Origin: DASQFQ01 sp963805525
GTDB taxonomy: Bacteria > Actinomycetota > Thermoleophilia > Solirubrobacterales > Solirubrobacteraceae
Length of the DNA stretch: 64,000 nt
Assembly: GCA_963805525.1 (NCBI GenBank)
Contig: CAWDUT010000007.1
Coordinates: 620,001 to 684,000, forward strand
Reading direction: 5' to 3'
This document shows, in pieces, positions 7,282 to 15,790 of this stretch. The first letter of the stretch is position 1; each line of letters begins with the position of its first letter. A program made the translations under genes and the position numbers. The notes below the pieces were generated by a model. It saw only the letters and a program-made list of their open reading frames with translations. It was not told where the DNA came from and did no database searches.

Positions 7282-8444
7282 CGCGCGAAGACCGCCACCG
7301 TGGCCGTGAAGGTGTGCATGAAGTACTCGCCGCCGACCGGCCCGATCTCGCCCGCCGCGAAGAAGCCCGCCGCCGGCGCGCCGCCGAGCTCCGAGGCGAC
7401 CGCCTCGGCGTCGTGGCCCGGCACGCCGAACATGCCCGAGCCGCGGCCGTTGCACGCGAACACGAGCGCGCCCGCCGGCTGCCGCCCGCCCAGCGCCTCC
7501 ATCCGCACGCTCAGCGCCTGGTGCAGGTCGCGGTCGGCGCTCGTCGCGTCGCGCGCGTGCAGCCGCACGACCTGGCCGGGCCGCACCTCGGTGCCGAGCG
7601 CGACCTCGCCGGTGTCCGGATCCGCGCCCACGAGCCCGCTGACGAGGAAGTCGCCCTGCACGTACTCCGGCTTGTTGTTGTCGACGACGATCCCCATCAG
7701 CAGCCCGCCGTCGACCAGGTCGCGGTCGTCGTCGGAGAGGCTCTCGATCGCCTCGCGCAGCTTCGAGAGCGCCGGCTTGCCCGCCAGCTCGCCGATGATG
7801 TGGCCGTCGGCGGCGGTGATCGTCAGCTCCGGCCCGATCGGTGCGGCGCCCTGGGAGACGCAGGGGAGGATCTCGACGCCGTCGAGCCGCACGCCGACCG
7901 CGCCGCCGTCGACGACCTCCTCGCCGAGGAAGAGCGCCGCGCCGTCGCTGGCGGTCCGCGCCGAGGCCATCCCGCCCAGCAACGGGAGCAGCGGCGTCGC
8001 CTCGCTGAGGAAGCGCAGCACCGCGTCGGTGGGGAAGGAGAACGGGTCGGCGAGCAGGATCGCGCCGGCGGCGCCGTCGAGGTCCGGGAGCCCGGACAGC
8101 GCGCCCGAGCCCTCCTCGAGCTCCTCGACCGTGGCGTGGAACGGGAGCACCTCGCCCTCACCCAGTGAGGCGGCCCAGACCGACACCGCGGTGCCGTCCT
8201 CGACCTCGCGCGCGTCGGAGATCACGCCGCCCGCGCCGCAGCCGACGAGCGTCATCGGGCCGAGCATCTCGTGGATGGCGGCGAGCGTGACCTCGGGCTC
8301 GGCGAGGTGGGCGCCGGAGGCGAACAGGACCGCGAGGTCGCACGGGCGGCCGTTGAGCGCTCGCGCAGCTGCGGAGGCCGCCTCGAGGGCGCCCGCTCGC
8401 GCGTCGGGCGTGGTCGAGAGGCCGGTGGCGATGTGGACGCTCAC
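7278..8444 (-). CDS. FIST domain sensory protein
   Basis: This 388-residue soluble protein has FIST_N features in the first half (ATGLSTTPDARAGALEAASA, LAVLFASGAHL, LVGCGAGGVISDAREVEDG) and FIST_C in the second (LLMGIVVDNNKPEYVQGDFLV, GALVFACNGRGSGMFG). FIST proteins are thought to bind small ligands such as amino acids in signal transduction; here the domain stands alone. The GTG at 8444 is preferred: on the minus strand TATCGT lies 7 bp upstream, and further extension would run into the divergent miaA. It is probably co-transcribed with the following SDR through a 4-nt overlap. Confidence 0.87.
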   Translation of the reverse strand: MSVHIATGLSTTPDARAGALEAASAAARALNGRPCDLAVLFASGAHLAEPEVTLAAIHEMLGPMTLVGCGAGGVISDAREVEDGTAVSVWAASLGEGEVLPFHATVEELEEGSGALSGLPDLDGAAGAILLADPFSFPTDAVLRFLSEATPLLPLLGGMASARTASDGAALFLGEEVVDGGAVGVRLDGVEILPCVSQGAAPIGPELTITAADGHIIGELAGKPALSKLREAIESLSDDDRDLVDGGLLMGIVVDNNKPEYVQGDFLVSGLVGADPDTGEVALGTEVRPGQVVRLHARDATSADRDLHQALSVRMEALGGRQPAGALVFACNGRGSGMFGVPGHDAEAVASELGGAPAAGFFAAGEIGPVGGEYFMHTFTATVAVFAR

Positions 8445-8451
8445 CCGTCTG

Positions 8452-8459
8452 ACGATACT
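8452..8459. promoter_or_regulatory. Overlapping divergent -10 elements (FIST / miaA)
   Basis: Minus-strand TATCGT (8457-8452) and plus-strand GATACT (8454-8459) overlap. Each lies 7 bp before its own GTG start (8444 and 8467). The whole intergenic space is 22 bp, so both transcripts should be leaderless and share one promoter core. Confidence 0.5.
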
Positions 8460-8466
8460 CCGGGCC

Positions 8467-9354
8467 GTGCGCGTGATCGCCATCTTCGGGCCGACCGGCG
8501 TGGGCAAGACCGAGGTCGCCATCGCCCTCGCCGACCGGCTGCGCGGCGCGGGGGAGGACCCGGTGGCGGTCTCCGCCGACGCCATGCAGGTCTACGAGGG
8601 GCTGCCGATCCTGACCGGCGCCGCGACCTCCGAGCAGCAGCGGCAGCTCGAGCACCGGATGCTCGGCGTGGTGCCGGTGAGCGAGCCGTTCAGCGCCGGC
8701 GCCTACGCCCGGCTCGCGCATGCGGAGATCGACGCCGCGCTCGCGGCCGGGCGGCGACCGATCGTCGTGGGCGGCACCGGGCTGTACCTGCGCGCCGCGC
8801 TGGCCGAGCTCGACCTGCGCCCGCCGGTGCCGGAGGGCCGGGCGCGGTGGGAGTCGGCGCTGGCCGCCGACGGCCCGGAGGCGCTCCACGCCGAGCTGGT
8901 CCGCCGCGCGCCCGACGTCGCGCGAGGCATCGCGCCCGCCGACGGCAAGCGGCTCGTCCGTACGCTCGAGCTCCTCGACGCCGGCGAGGCGCCACCGGGC
9001 GGCAGCCAGCTGTGGACCACGGAGACCCGCCACCCGACGCTGCTGGCCGGCCTGGTGATGGATCGCGCGGTCCTGGCCGCGCGGATCGGTGAGCGGGTGG
9101 ACCGGATGGTGGCCGACGGCGCCCGCGGTGAGGTGGAGCGCGCCGCGGCCACCGCCTCGCCCACCGCCCGCAAGGCGCTCGGCTTCGAGGAGCTGCTGGC
9201 GGACGACGTCGAGGCCATGAAGACCCGCACCCGCCGCTACGCCAAGCGTCAGCTGACTTGGATGCGCAAGCTCCCCGACGTCCGCACGCTCGACGTCACC
9301 GGCCGCGACCCGGCCGACGTCGCCGCCGAGCTGCACGGCATGATCGAGCCATGA
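8467..9354 (+). CDS. miaA: tRNA dimethylallyltransferase MiaA
   Basis: The 295-residue enzyme transfers a dimethylallyl group to N6 of A37 in tRNAs that read UNN codons. The P-loop GPTGVGKT (residues 8-15), SADAMQVYEGL, the VVGGTGLYLRAAL substrate segment and a C-terminal R-x4-K-R-Q-x-T-W-M-R stretch (RYAKRQLTWMRK) are diagnostic. The GTG at 8467 starts immediately before the P-loop strand and fits the -10 spacing. Its TGA overlaps the ATG of dapF (ATGA). A miaA-dapF pairing is common in actinobacteria. Confidence 0.97.
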   Translation: MRVIAIFGPTGVGKTEVAIALADRLRGAGEDPVAVSADAMQVYEGLPILTGAATSEQQRQLEHRMLGVVPVSEPFSAGAYARLAHAEIDAALAAGRRPIVVGGTGLYLRAALAELDLRPPVPEGRARWESALAADGPEALHAELVRRAPDVARGIAPADGKRLVRTLELLDAGEAPPGGSQLWTTETRHPTLLAGLVMDRAVLAARIGERVDRMVADGARGEVERAAATASPTARKALGFEELLADDVEAMKTRTRRYAKRQLTWMRKLPDVRTLDVTGRDPADVAAELHGMIEP

Positions 9355-10115
9355 AGTTCGAGAAGTGGCAGGCGCTGGGCAACGACTACCTGATCGTCGA
9401 GGCGGCCGGGGTCGGCCCCGACCGCGTGCGCGCGCTGTGCGACCGCCACCTCGGCGTCGGCGCCGACGGCGTGCTCGCGCTCGCGCCCGCCGACGAGCCC
9501 GGTTACGTCGCCCGCCTGCGGATCTACAACCCCGACGGCTCGGAGGCCGAGCTGTCCGGCAACGGCGCCCGCCAGGCGCTGCTCTATCTGCGCGAGCACG
9601 GCTGGACGAGCTCGGACACCTACTCGATCCAGACCGCGGCCGGCGAGATCCGCACCACGATCACCGGCGAGCGCACCTGCCGCATCGACATGGGCCGCGC
9701 GATCGTGCGCTTCGACGGCGAGATCGGCGGCATGCGCTTCCAGCACCTCACGATCGGCAACCCGCAGACGCCGATCCGGATCGCCGATCGCGACGAGCTG
9801 GAGATGCTCGACCTCGCCAAGCTCGGGCCGCTGATCGAGAACCACGAGGCGTTCCCGAACCGCACCAACGTGTCGTTCTGGACCGAGATCGCCCCCGACC
9901 GGATCCGCGCGCGGATCTTCGAGCGCGGCGTGGGCGAGACGATGGCCTCCGGCACCGGCGCCAGCGGTGCGGCGGTCGCCCACGTGCTGCGCGGCGGCGA
10001 CTCGCCCGTGATCGTGGAGCTCGACGGCGGCGAGCTCGAGGTCGACGTCGACGAGTCGCTGCACGTCGACCTGACCGGCTGGGCCGTCCCCGTGTTCCGC
10101 GGTGAGCTAGCGTGA
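9351..10115 (+). CDS. dapF: Diaminopimelate epimerase homologue lacking both catalytic cysteines
   Basis: The 254-residue protein has the two-lobed DapF fold signature: ALGNDYLIVE at the N-terminus, DGSEAEL-SGNGAR, GNPQ and ERGVGET. DapF interconverts LL- and meso-diaminopimelate with a cysteine pair. Here the first catalytic Cys (xCGNG in E. coli) is Ser69 and the second (xCGxG after GET) is Ser200, and the GNPH histidine is Gln139. Codons are unambiguous (TCC in both serines). The genes around it (miaA, dapD, dapC, dapE) make DAP synthesis the obvious role, so either serine-based chemistry, another activity, or loss of function must be considered. It overlaps miaA by ATGA and is 7 bp from dapD. 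Confidence 0.85.
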   Translation: MKFEKWQALGNDYLIVEAAGVGPDRVRALCDRHLGVGADGVLALAPADEPGYVARLRIYNPDGSEAELSGNGARQALLYLREHGWTSSDTYSIQTAAGEIRTTITGERTCRIDMGRAIVRFDGEIGGMRFQHLTIGNPQTPIRIADRDELEMLDLAKLGPLIENHEAFPNRTNVSFWTEIAPDRIRARIFERGVGETMASGTGASGAAVAHVLRGGDSPVIVELDGGELEVDVDESLHVDLTGWAVPVFRGELA

Positions 10116-10122
10116 CCCGCCG

Positions 10123-11052
10123 ATGAGCGAGGCCTGGGCCAGAGGACTGGCGACCGTGACCGCCGGCGGGCGGGTGCTGGACGTGCTGTACCCCGAGCCG
10201 GTGCTGGGGCGCGACGGGGCTCCGGAGGGGCCGGGCACCACGGTGCTGAGCGAGGGCGAAGCCGACGAGCGGCGCGGCACGAAGAACGTCGAGGTCGTCA
10301 CCGTGCTCGACGACCTCGAGTCGGCGCCCACCGACGCGTACGACGCGTACCTGCGCCTGCACCTGCTCTCGCACCGGCTCGTCAGGCCGCGCGAGCTCTC
10401 GATGGAGGGCATCTTCGGCGTGCTCCCCAACGTCGCGTGGACGAGCCACGGCCCCGTCGACCCCGCCGACCTGCCCGCGGTGCGCATGCGCTTCCGCAGC
10501 GTAGGCGAGCCGCTGGTCGTCCACGGCGTCGACAAGTTCCCGCGCATGACCGACTACGTCGCCCCGTCGGGCGTGCGGATCGCCGACGCCTCGCGCGTGC
10601 GCCTCGGCGCCCACCTCGCCGAAGGCACCACCGTGATGCACGAGGGCTTCGTGAACTACAACGCCGGCACGCTCGGCGCATCGATGGTCGAGGGCCGGAT
10701 CTCGGCCGGCGTGGTGGTCGGCGACGGGTCGGACATCGGCGGCGGCGCCTCGATCATGGGGACGCTCTCCGGCGGCGGCACCGAGGTCGTCTCGATCGGC
10801 GAGCGCTGCCTGCTGGGCGCCAACGCCGGGCTGGGGATCTCGCTCGGGAACGACTGCATCGTCGAAGCCGGGCTCTACCTCACCGCCGGCACGCGCGTGG
10901 CGCTGCCCGACGGCGAGATCGTCAAGGCGCGCGAGCTGTCCGGCGCCGACGGCCTGCTGTTCCGCCGCAACTCGCAGACCGGCGCGGTCGAGGCGATGCC
11001 GCGCTCAGGCTCCTGGGCCGGCCTGAACGCCGCCCTGCACGCCAACGACTGA
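10123..11052 (+). CDS. dapD: Tetrahydrodipicolinate N-succinyltransferase DapD
   Basis: This 309-residue protein is of the mycobacterial/actinobacterial DapD type. An N-terminal alpha/beta domain is followed by a left-handed beta-helix made of hexapeptide repeats (RIADASRVRLGAHL, TVMHEGFVNYNAGTLG, VVVGDGSDIGGGAS, quoted in part). It transfers succinate from succinyl-CoA to tetrahydrodipicolinate in the succinylase branch of lysine/DAP synthesis. It lies 7 bp after dapF and its 3' end overlaps the convergent dapC by 48 bp. Confidence 0.95.
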   Translation: MSEAWARGLATVTAGGRVLDVLYPEPVLGRDGAPEGPGTTVLSEGEADERRGTKNVEVVTVLDDLESAPTDAYDAYLRLHLLSHRLVRPRELSMEGIFGVLPNVAWTSHGPVDPADLPAVRMRFRSVGEPLVVHGVDKFPRMTDYVAPSGVRIADASRVRLGAHLAEGTTVMHEGFVNYNAGTLGASMVEGRISAGVVVGDGSDIGGGASIMGTLSGGGTEVVSIGERCLLGANAGLGISLGNDCIVEAGLYLTAGTRVALPDGEIVKARELSGADGLLFRRNSQTGAVEAMPRSGSWAGLNAALHAND

Positions 11053-12162
11053 CGCCAGGAGCTCCGCCGCCCGCTCGCACTCGGCGAGCGTCGGGACGAG
11101 CGCGACCCGCAGGAAGCCCTCTCCGGCCGGGCCGAAGAACGAGCCGGGCGCCACCACGACGCCGCGCTCGAGCAGCGCGGCGGCCAGCGGGTCGGCGCGC
11201 TCGCCGGCGTCGAGCCAGAGGAAGAACGTCGCGTCGCCGCCCGCGTGGTGGATGCCGGCCGCTTCGAAGACCGGCAGCAGCACCTCGCGCTTGGCGCGGT
11301 AGAGCGCCCGCACGTCCTCCACGTGCGCCTCGTCGGACCACGCGGCCGCTGCGCCGATCTGGATGAACTCCGGGGGCGCCACGCCGACGTTGGGCCGATA
11401 GCGCTTGAGTGCGGCGATCACCTCGGGGTCGCCGGCCACGAAGCCGCTGCGGTAGCCGGGCATCGAGGAGCGCTTGGAGAGCGTGTTGAACGCGATCACG
11501 TTGCGGCGGTCGGCGACCTGGAGCGCCGAGGCGGGCGGCTCCGAGCCGAAGTAGATCTCCGAGTAGGCCTCGTCGGAGGCGACCAGGACGTCGTGCTCGC
11601 GCGCGATCGCCGCGGCGCGCTCGTACAGCTCGAGCGGGGCGGAGGCGGCGGTCGGGTTGTTGGGGTAGTTCAGCCACAGGATCCCGACGCGCGACCAGTC
11701 CACCGCGTCGAGGTCGGGCAGGAAGCCGCGCTCGGCGAGCAGCGGGAGCTCGATCACCTGCTTGCCGGCGAACGCGGCGCCGCGCTCGGCCACCGGGTAG
11801 CCGGGCGTCGTCACCGCCACGGCGTCGCCGCCGACCACCTGCGCGAGGTGGAAGATCGCTTCCTTGGAGCCGAGCGTGGGGAGGACCTCGGTGCCGGGGT
11901 CGAGCGAAGGCCCGAAGCGCCGCTCGATCCACGCGGCGATCGCGGCCCGCAGCACCGGCAGGCCGTCGGCCAGCGGGTACGTCGACTTGGGCTGCAGCGC
12001 GCCCGCCACCGCCTCGCGGATGAACGGCGGCGTGTCCTCGCGCGGCTCGCCGATGCCGAAGTCGACGACCTCGACGCCGCGGGCGAGCAGCTCGCGCTTG
12101 GCGTCGGTGAGGCGCACGAACGGGTACGTCTTGAGGCCGCTGAGGATGGGCGAGGGCTTCAC
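11005..12162 (-). CDS. dapC: Succinyldiaminopimelate aminotransferase DapC
   Basis: The 385-residue fold-type I PLP aminotransferase has YPLADGLPVLRAAIA, the LNYPNNPTA motif, SDEAYSEIYFG (cofactor aspartate), the PLP lysine in FNTLSKRSSMPGYR and the substrate-binding arginine near FLRVALVP. The family converts N-succinyl-2-amino-6-ketopimelate to succinyl-DAP. The GTG at 12162 overlaps the dapE stop (GTGA), so dapE and dapC are coupled. Assignment as DapC rather than an aspartate or LL-DAP aminotransferase rests on adjacency to dapD and dapE. Confidence 0.9.
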   Translation of the reverse strand: MKPSPILSGLKTYPFVRLTDAKRELLARGVEVVDFGIGEPREDTPPFIREAVAGALQPKSTYPLADGLPVLRAAIAAWIERRFGPSLDPGTEVLPTLGSKEAIFHLAQVVGGDAVAVTTPGYPVAERGAAFAGKQVIELPLLAERGFLPDLDAVDWSRVGILWLNYPNNPTAASAPLELYERAAAIAREHDVLVASDEAYSEIYFGSEPPASALQVADRRNVIAFNTLSKRSSMPGYRSGFVAGDPEVIAALKRYRPNVGVAPPEFIQIGAAAAWSDEAHVEDVRALYRAKREVLLPVFEAAGIHHAGGDATFFLWLDAGERADPLAAALLERGVVVAPGSFFGPAGEGFLRVALVPTLAECERAAELLASVVGVQGGVQAGPGA

Positions 12163-13190
12163 AGCGCCGCGGCGAAGGCCTCCAGCACCCGGTAGCTCCG
12201 GACGAGGGCGGCGACCGAGATCTCCTCGCCGCGCGTGTGCGCCTGCGGCGGGTCGCCGGGGCCGAAGTTGATCGCCGCGACGCCCGCCTGGGCGAACTCC
12301 GCCACCGGCGTCCAGGCCTGCTTCGGCGCCACCTCGAGGTCGCCGGCCGCGATCAGCGCGTCCACCAGCGGGCCGCGCGCGACCGCGCCGGACGGCGCGT
12401 TGGCGTCGATCCGCAGCTCCCCGTGGCCGGCGCACAGCTCCGCCAGCCGCGCCTCGGCCTCCTCCGGCGTGCGGCCGGGGGCGTAGCGGTAGTTGACGTG
12501 CGCGGTCGCCTCGCCCGGGATCACATTCATGGCGATGCCGCCGGAGATCTTCGTCACCGACGCCACCTCGACGAATTCGAGCCCATCGAACTGGTGCGGC
12601 TCCGGCTCGTGCGCGGCCAGGGCGGTGACGCCCGCGGCGGCGCGCGTGATCGCGTTGTCGCCGAACCACGGCCGGGCGGAATGCGCGGCGACGCCGTGGA
12701 ACGTCCACGTGGCGTTGACGTTGCCGAGGCAGCCGGAGTGGATGGCGTTGTCGGTCGGCTCCATCATCACCGCGAGCTCGGGGGAGAGCGGGTGGCGGGC
12801 GAGCAGCGGCGTCAGCGCGCTCTCGCCGAACGGCAGCTCCTCGCGCCCGAAGAACAGCGCGCCGAACGGGAGGCCGTCGCGGACGAGCTCGATCATCACC
12901 GCGAGCGCGCCCTTCATGTCGCTCGAGCCGAGCCCGATCACGCGGTCCCTCTCGCGGCGGCCGGGGCGGTTGCCCTGTGCCGGGACGGTGTCGAAGTGCC
13001 CGCCGAGCAGCACCCGCGCGCCGTCCGGGCCGGCCAGCAGGCCGGTGTCGCCGAGGTCGCGGGCACCGGGCAGCAGCCCCGCGACATGGGCCGCGAGCGA
13101 CGCCTCGTCGCGTGACTCAGAAGGGATGTCGATCAGCTCGAGCGTCCGCGCGGCGAGCCGCTCGCCGAGGTCGTGGTCGCTCGGTGCCAT
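12159..13190 (-). CDS. dapE: Succinyl-diaminopimelate desuccinylase DapE
   Basis: This 343-residue M20-family metallohydrolase shows the expected zinc and catalytic residues: GGHFDTVPAQ (His and Asp), GSSDMKGALAV (bridging Asp), GREELPFGES (general base and zinc Glu), MMEPT (Glu) and a C-terminal AHTRGEE His. The middle dimerisation lobe starts near WTFHGVAAHSARP. It removes succinate from succinyl-DAP. The ATG at 13190 is preferred: TATGGT lies 8 bp before it on the minus strand and upstream extension would enter the divergent gene. It is the first gene of the dapE-dapC operon. Confidence 0.93.
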   Translation of the reverse strand: MAPSDHDLGERLAARTLELIDIPSESRDEASLAAHVAGLLPGARDLGDTGLLAGPDGARVLLGGHFDTVPAQGNRPGRRERDRVIGLGSSDMKGALAVMIELVRDGLPFGALFFGREELPFGESALTPLLARHPLSPELAVMMEPTDNAIHSGCLGNVNATWTFHGVAAHSARPWFGDNAITRAAAGVTALAAHEPEPHQFDGLEFVEVASVTKISGGIAMNVIPGEATAHVNYRYAPGRTPEEAEARLAELCAGHGELRIDANAPSGAVARGPLVDALIAAGDLEVAPKQAWTPVAEFAQAGVAAINFGPGDPPQAHTRGEEISVAALVRSYRVLEAFAAAL

Positions 13191-13197
13191 GAGCGGG

Positions 13198-13204
13198 CAC
13201 CATA
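13198..13204. promoter_or_regulatory. Overlapping divergent -10 elements (dapE / DUF429)
   Basis: Minus-strand TATGGT (13204-13199) is 8 bp from the dapE ATG; plus-strand CACCAT (13198-13203) is 6 bp from the DUF429 ATG. The intergenic space is only 19 bp. The plus-strand match is weak. Confidence 0.4.
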
Positions 13205-13209
13205 CGCGC

Positions 13210-13998
13210 ATGCGCTTCTGCGGCATCGACGTCTCGGCCCGGCCGGACAACCAGCAGCTCTGCACGCTGCACGAGCGCAAGGGCATCGAGGGGATCGAGC
13301 TCGTGGCGACGTTCTACGCGCCCGGGACGGTCGAGCACGTGGCCCGCACGATCCAGGGCTTCGGGCGCGGCGAGGTGGTCGTCGGCATCGACGCGCCGTC
13401 CGGCCGCCGCCTCGGGCTGCTCGGCCCCGACGCGGCCGCGCGCGGCCGCCTCGGCCTGCCCGACGGCCGCTACGAGCGCATGCGCGTCTGCGACGCCGTG
13501 CTGTTCCGCCGCGGGCTGCCGCTCTACCCGGTGCCGGCGGAGGGCGAGGCGCTGCCCGAGTGGATGGCGGTCGGCTTCGAGCTCTTCGAGGCGCTGTCGC
13601 CGCTCGGCCGCTGGATCCCGGAGGGCGCCAACGGCGCGCTCGAGGGCGGGGTCGGCGCCGCCGCGATGCGCTCGGGGCGCGTGTTCGAGACCTACCCCGA
13701 CGCGATCTTCTGCGCGCTGCTCGGCCATCGCCCGCCGCCCAAGCGCACGCCGTGGGGCGGCCAGCAGCGGATCGCGGCGCTCAAGCTCAAGGGCGTCTAC
13801 GACGACGACGGCGGGCTGTGGCACCGCACGCTCGACGAGATCGACGCCTGCGCGGCCGCCTACGCCGCCTACGCGATGAGCGTCGGGCTCGGCACGTGGG
13901 TCGGCGATCCCGCCGAGGGCGTGATGGTCATCCCGACCGCTCACCTGCTCCCGAGCTACACGAAGCTGCCCGCCCCGGCGCGCTCCGAGCTGGCCTGA
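13210..13998 (+). CDS. DUF429 family protein (RNase H-like fold)
   Basis: The 262-residue protein begins MRFCGIDVSARPDNQQ and has VVVGIDAPSG, CDAVLFRRGLPLYPVP and FETYPDAIFCALLGH, the pattern of DUF429 proteins, which are predicted to adopt an RNase H-like fold with acidic residues (D7, D of GIDAPSG). No reaction has been established for the family. It diverges from dapE with 19 bp between the starts, so it is probably expressed from a promoter overlapping that of dapE. It precedes hflX by 23 bp, and hflX has its own -10. Confidence 0.8.
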   Translation: MRFCGIDVSARPDNQQLCTLHERKGIEGIELVATFYAPGTVEHVARTIQGFGRGEVVVGIDAPSGRRLGLLGPDAAARGRLGLPDGRYERMRVCDAVLFRRGLPLYPVPAEGEALPEWMAVGFELFEALSPLGRWIPEGANGALEGGVGAAAMRSGRVFETYPDAIFCALLGHRPPPKRTPWGGQQRIAALKLKGVYDDDGGLWHRTLDEIDACAAAYAAYAMSVGLGTWVGDPAEGVMVIPTAHLLPSYTKLPAPARSELA

Positions 13999-14007
13999 CA
14001 GGCGGCC

Positions 14008-14013
14008 TACAAT
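14008..14013 (+). promoter_or_regulatory. -10 element TACAAT of hflX
   Basis: TACAAT is the best -10 match in the window and lies 8 bp before the ATG at 14022 (an in-frame ATG also exists at 14016). This predicts a leaderless hflX transcript; no Shine-Dalgarno sequence is present. Confidence 0.55.
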
Positions 14014-14021
14014 GGATGTGG

Positions 14022-15305
14022 ATGGCGAACGGGGACAACGGAGTGCAGGGGAGGGCCCGGCAGCGGGCCTACTGCATCGGCGTCTCGCCCACCGGTGACG
14101 ATCTCTCCGAGCTGAAGGAGCTGCTCCGCACCGCGGGCGTCGCGGTCGTGGGCGAACTGGTCCAGCATCGCGAGAAGCCGCATCCGAACCTCTACCTCGG
14201 CTCCGGCAAGGTCGACGAGCTCAAGCCGCTGCTCAAGGCCGCGGACGCGAACCTCGTCGCGATCGACGACGAGCTCACCCCGCGGCAGGAGCGCAACCTC
14301 GAGGAGGCGCTCGGGATGCCGGTCATCGACCGCACCGCGGTGATCCTCGACATCTTCGCCGGGCACGCCCACACGGCCGACGGCAAGCTCCAGGTCGAGC
14401 TGGCGCAGCTCGAGTACAACATGGCCCGCATGCGCGGGCTGTGGACGCACCTCGAGCGTCTCGGCGCCGGCCGCGGCGTGGGCGGCATCGGCACCCGGGG
14501 CCCGGGCGAGTCGCAGATCGAGACCGACCGCCGGCTCGCGCGCGACCGCATCTCGGCCCTGCGGCGGCGGCTCGAGCACGTGAAGTCCAACCGCAAGGTG
14601 ATGCGCGCCGAGCGCGAGCGCGCGCACCTGCCGAGCGTCGCGCTGGCCGGCTACACGAACGCCGGCAAATCGACGCTGCTCAACCAGCTGACGGGCTCCG
14701 AGGTCGGCGTCCGCGACCGCCTGTTCCACACGCTCGACCCGACCACGCGCACGCTGCGCCTCGAGGGCCGCACCTACCTGGTGACCGACACCGTCGGCTT
14801 CATCCGCAAGCTGCCGCACCAGCTCGTCAACGCGTTCGCCGCGACGCTGGAGGAGACGAAGCTCGCGGACCTGATCCTCCATGTGGTCGACGCCCACGCG
14901 CCGGAGGAGGAGCTCGAGGAGATGACCCGCGCGGTCGACGACGTGCTCGACGAGATCGGCGCGGGCGAGTCGCCGCGGCTGCTCGTGCTCAACAAGGCCG
15001 ACCTGCTCGACGAGGACCGCCGCCACGAGCTGGCGTTCCGCCACCCCGAGGGCCTGCTCGTCTCCGCCGTCACCGGCGAGGGGATGGCCGAGCTCGGCGA
15101 GGCGATTGCGGCGTCGTTCGAGCGCTCATTGACCGACGTCGAGCTGCTCGTCCCGTTCTCCGAGGGCCAGACGCTGTCGGAGCTCCACGACGTCGCCGGC
15201 GACCTCGAGCGAGAGGACACCGCCGAGGGCGTCCGCGTCACCGCGCGCCTGCCCGCGGTCGTGGCGGAGCGCTACGACCGCTACGCCAGCAACGGCGACG
15301 GCTAG
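14022..15305 (+). CDS. hflX: GTPase HflX
   Basis: The 427-residue ribosome-associated GTPase splits stalled 70S ribosomes, notably under heat stress. The N-terminal ATPase-like domain contains NLYLGSGKV and IDDELTPRQERNLE; the glycine-rich linker GAGRGVGGIGTRGPGESQ is the HflX hallmark. The G domain shows G1 GYTNAGKST (about 210-218), G3 DTVGFIRKLP and G4 NKAD. The -10 TACAAT places transcription start at or near the ATG at 14022. The stop TAG abuts the stop of convergent dut with no spacer. Confidence 0.97.
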   Translation: MANGDNGVQGRARQRAYCIGVSPTGDDLSELKELLRTAGVAVVGELVQHREKPHPNLYLGSGKVDELKPLLKAADANLVAIDDELTPRQERNLEEALGMPVIDRTAVILDIFAGHAHTADGKLQVELAQLEYNMARMRGLWTHLERLGAGRGVGGIGTRGPGESQIETDRRLARDRISALRRRLEHVKSNRKVMRAERERAHLPSVALAGYTNAGKSTLLNQLTGSEVGVRDRLFHTLDPTTRTLRLEGRTYLVTDTVGFIRKLPHQLVNAFAATLEETKLADLILHVVDAHAPEEELEEMTRAVDDVLDEIGAGESPRLLVLNKADLLDEDRRHELAFRHPEGLLVSAVTGEGMAELGEAIAASFERSLTDVELLVPFSEGQTLSELHDVAGDLEREDTAEGVRVTARLPAVVAERYDRYASNGDG

Positions 15306-15758
15306 CTAGCGGCCGGAGGAGCCGAAGCCGCCGGCGCCCCGGCCGTCGGCCGAGGCCGGCAGCTCATCGACCACGCGCGTCTCCGGCGCCACGAACGGCA
15401 CCAGCAGCAGCTGTGCGATCCGGTCGCCGGGCTCGCCGGCGTAGGGCTCCGCGCCGAGGTTGACCAGCACCACGCGGATCTCGCCGCGGTAGCTCGGGTC
15501 GATCAGCCCGGGGCCGTTGACGACCGAGAGCCCGTGCCGCGCGGCGAGCCCGGACCGCGGCACCACCAGCCCGCACGTCCCCTCCGGCAGCGCGACCGCG
15601 ACGCCGGTGCCGATCACCGCCCGCTCACCGGGAGCGAGCGAGAAGCCCTCCAGGCAGCGCAGGTCGAACCCCGCGTCGCCGGCGCGCGTGCGCGCGGGCG
15701 GCACCGCGGAGGGGTGCAGGAGCAGAACCTGGAGCTCGTCGGTAGCCACGGCGAACAT
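15306..15758 (-). CDS. dut: Deoxyuridine 5'-triphosphate nucleotidohydrolase
   Basis: All five trimeric dUTPase motifs are present in 150 residues: AGDAGFDL (1), PRSGLAARHG (2), VVNGPGLIDPSYRGEI (3), DRIAQLLL (4) and the flexible C-terminal arm RGAGGFGSSGR (5). The enzyme hydrolyses dUTP to dUMP, preventing uracil incorporation and feeding dTMP synthesis. The ATG at 15758 is chosen because MFAVATDELQVLLLHP gives the usual N-terminal strand and TACGGT lies 8 bp upstream. Confidence 0.97.
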   Translation of the reverse strand: MFAVATDELQVLLLHPSAVPPARTRAGDAGFDLRCLEGFSLAPGERAVIGTGVAVALPEGTCGLVVPRSGLAARHGLSVVNGPGLIDPSYRGEIRVVLVNLGAEPYAGEPGDRIAQLLLVPFVAPETRVVDELPASADGRGAGGFGSSGR

Positions 15759-15766
15759 CGTGGCCG

Positions 15767-15772
15767 ACCGTA
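15767..15772 (-). promoter_or_regulatory. -10 element TACGGT of dut
   Basis: TACGGT on the minus strand lies 8 bp before the dut ATG, predicting a leaderless transcript. Confidence 0.4.
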
Positions 15773-15790
15773 GCGGGCGCGCCCGACGGA

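Noticed and set aside
14016..14018. ATG at 14016 as the hflX start
   Set aside because: It is in frame, but the -10 TACAAT ends 2 bp before it, so a transcript starting about 7 bp after the hexamer would not contain it; 14022 fits better.
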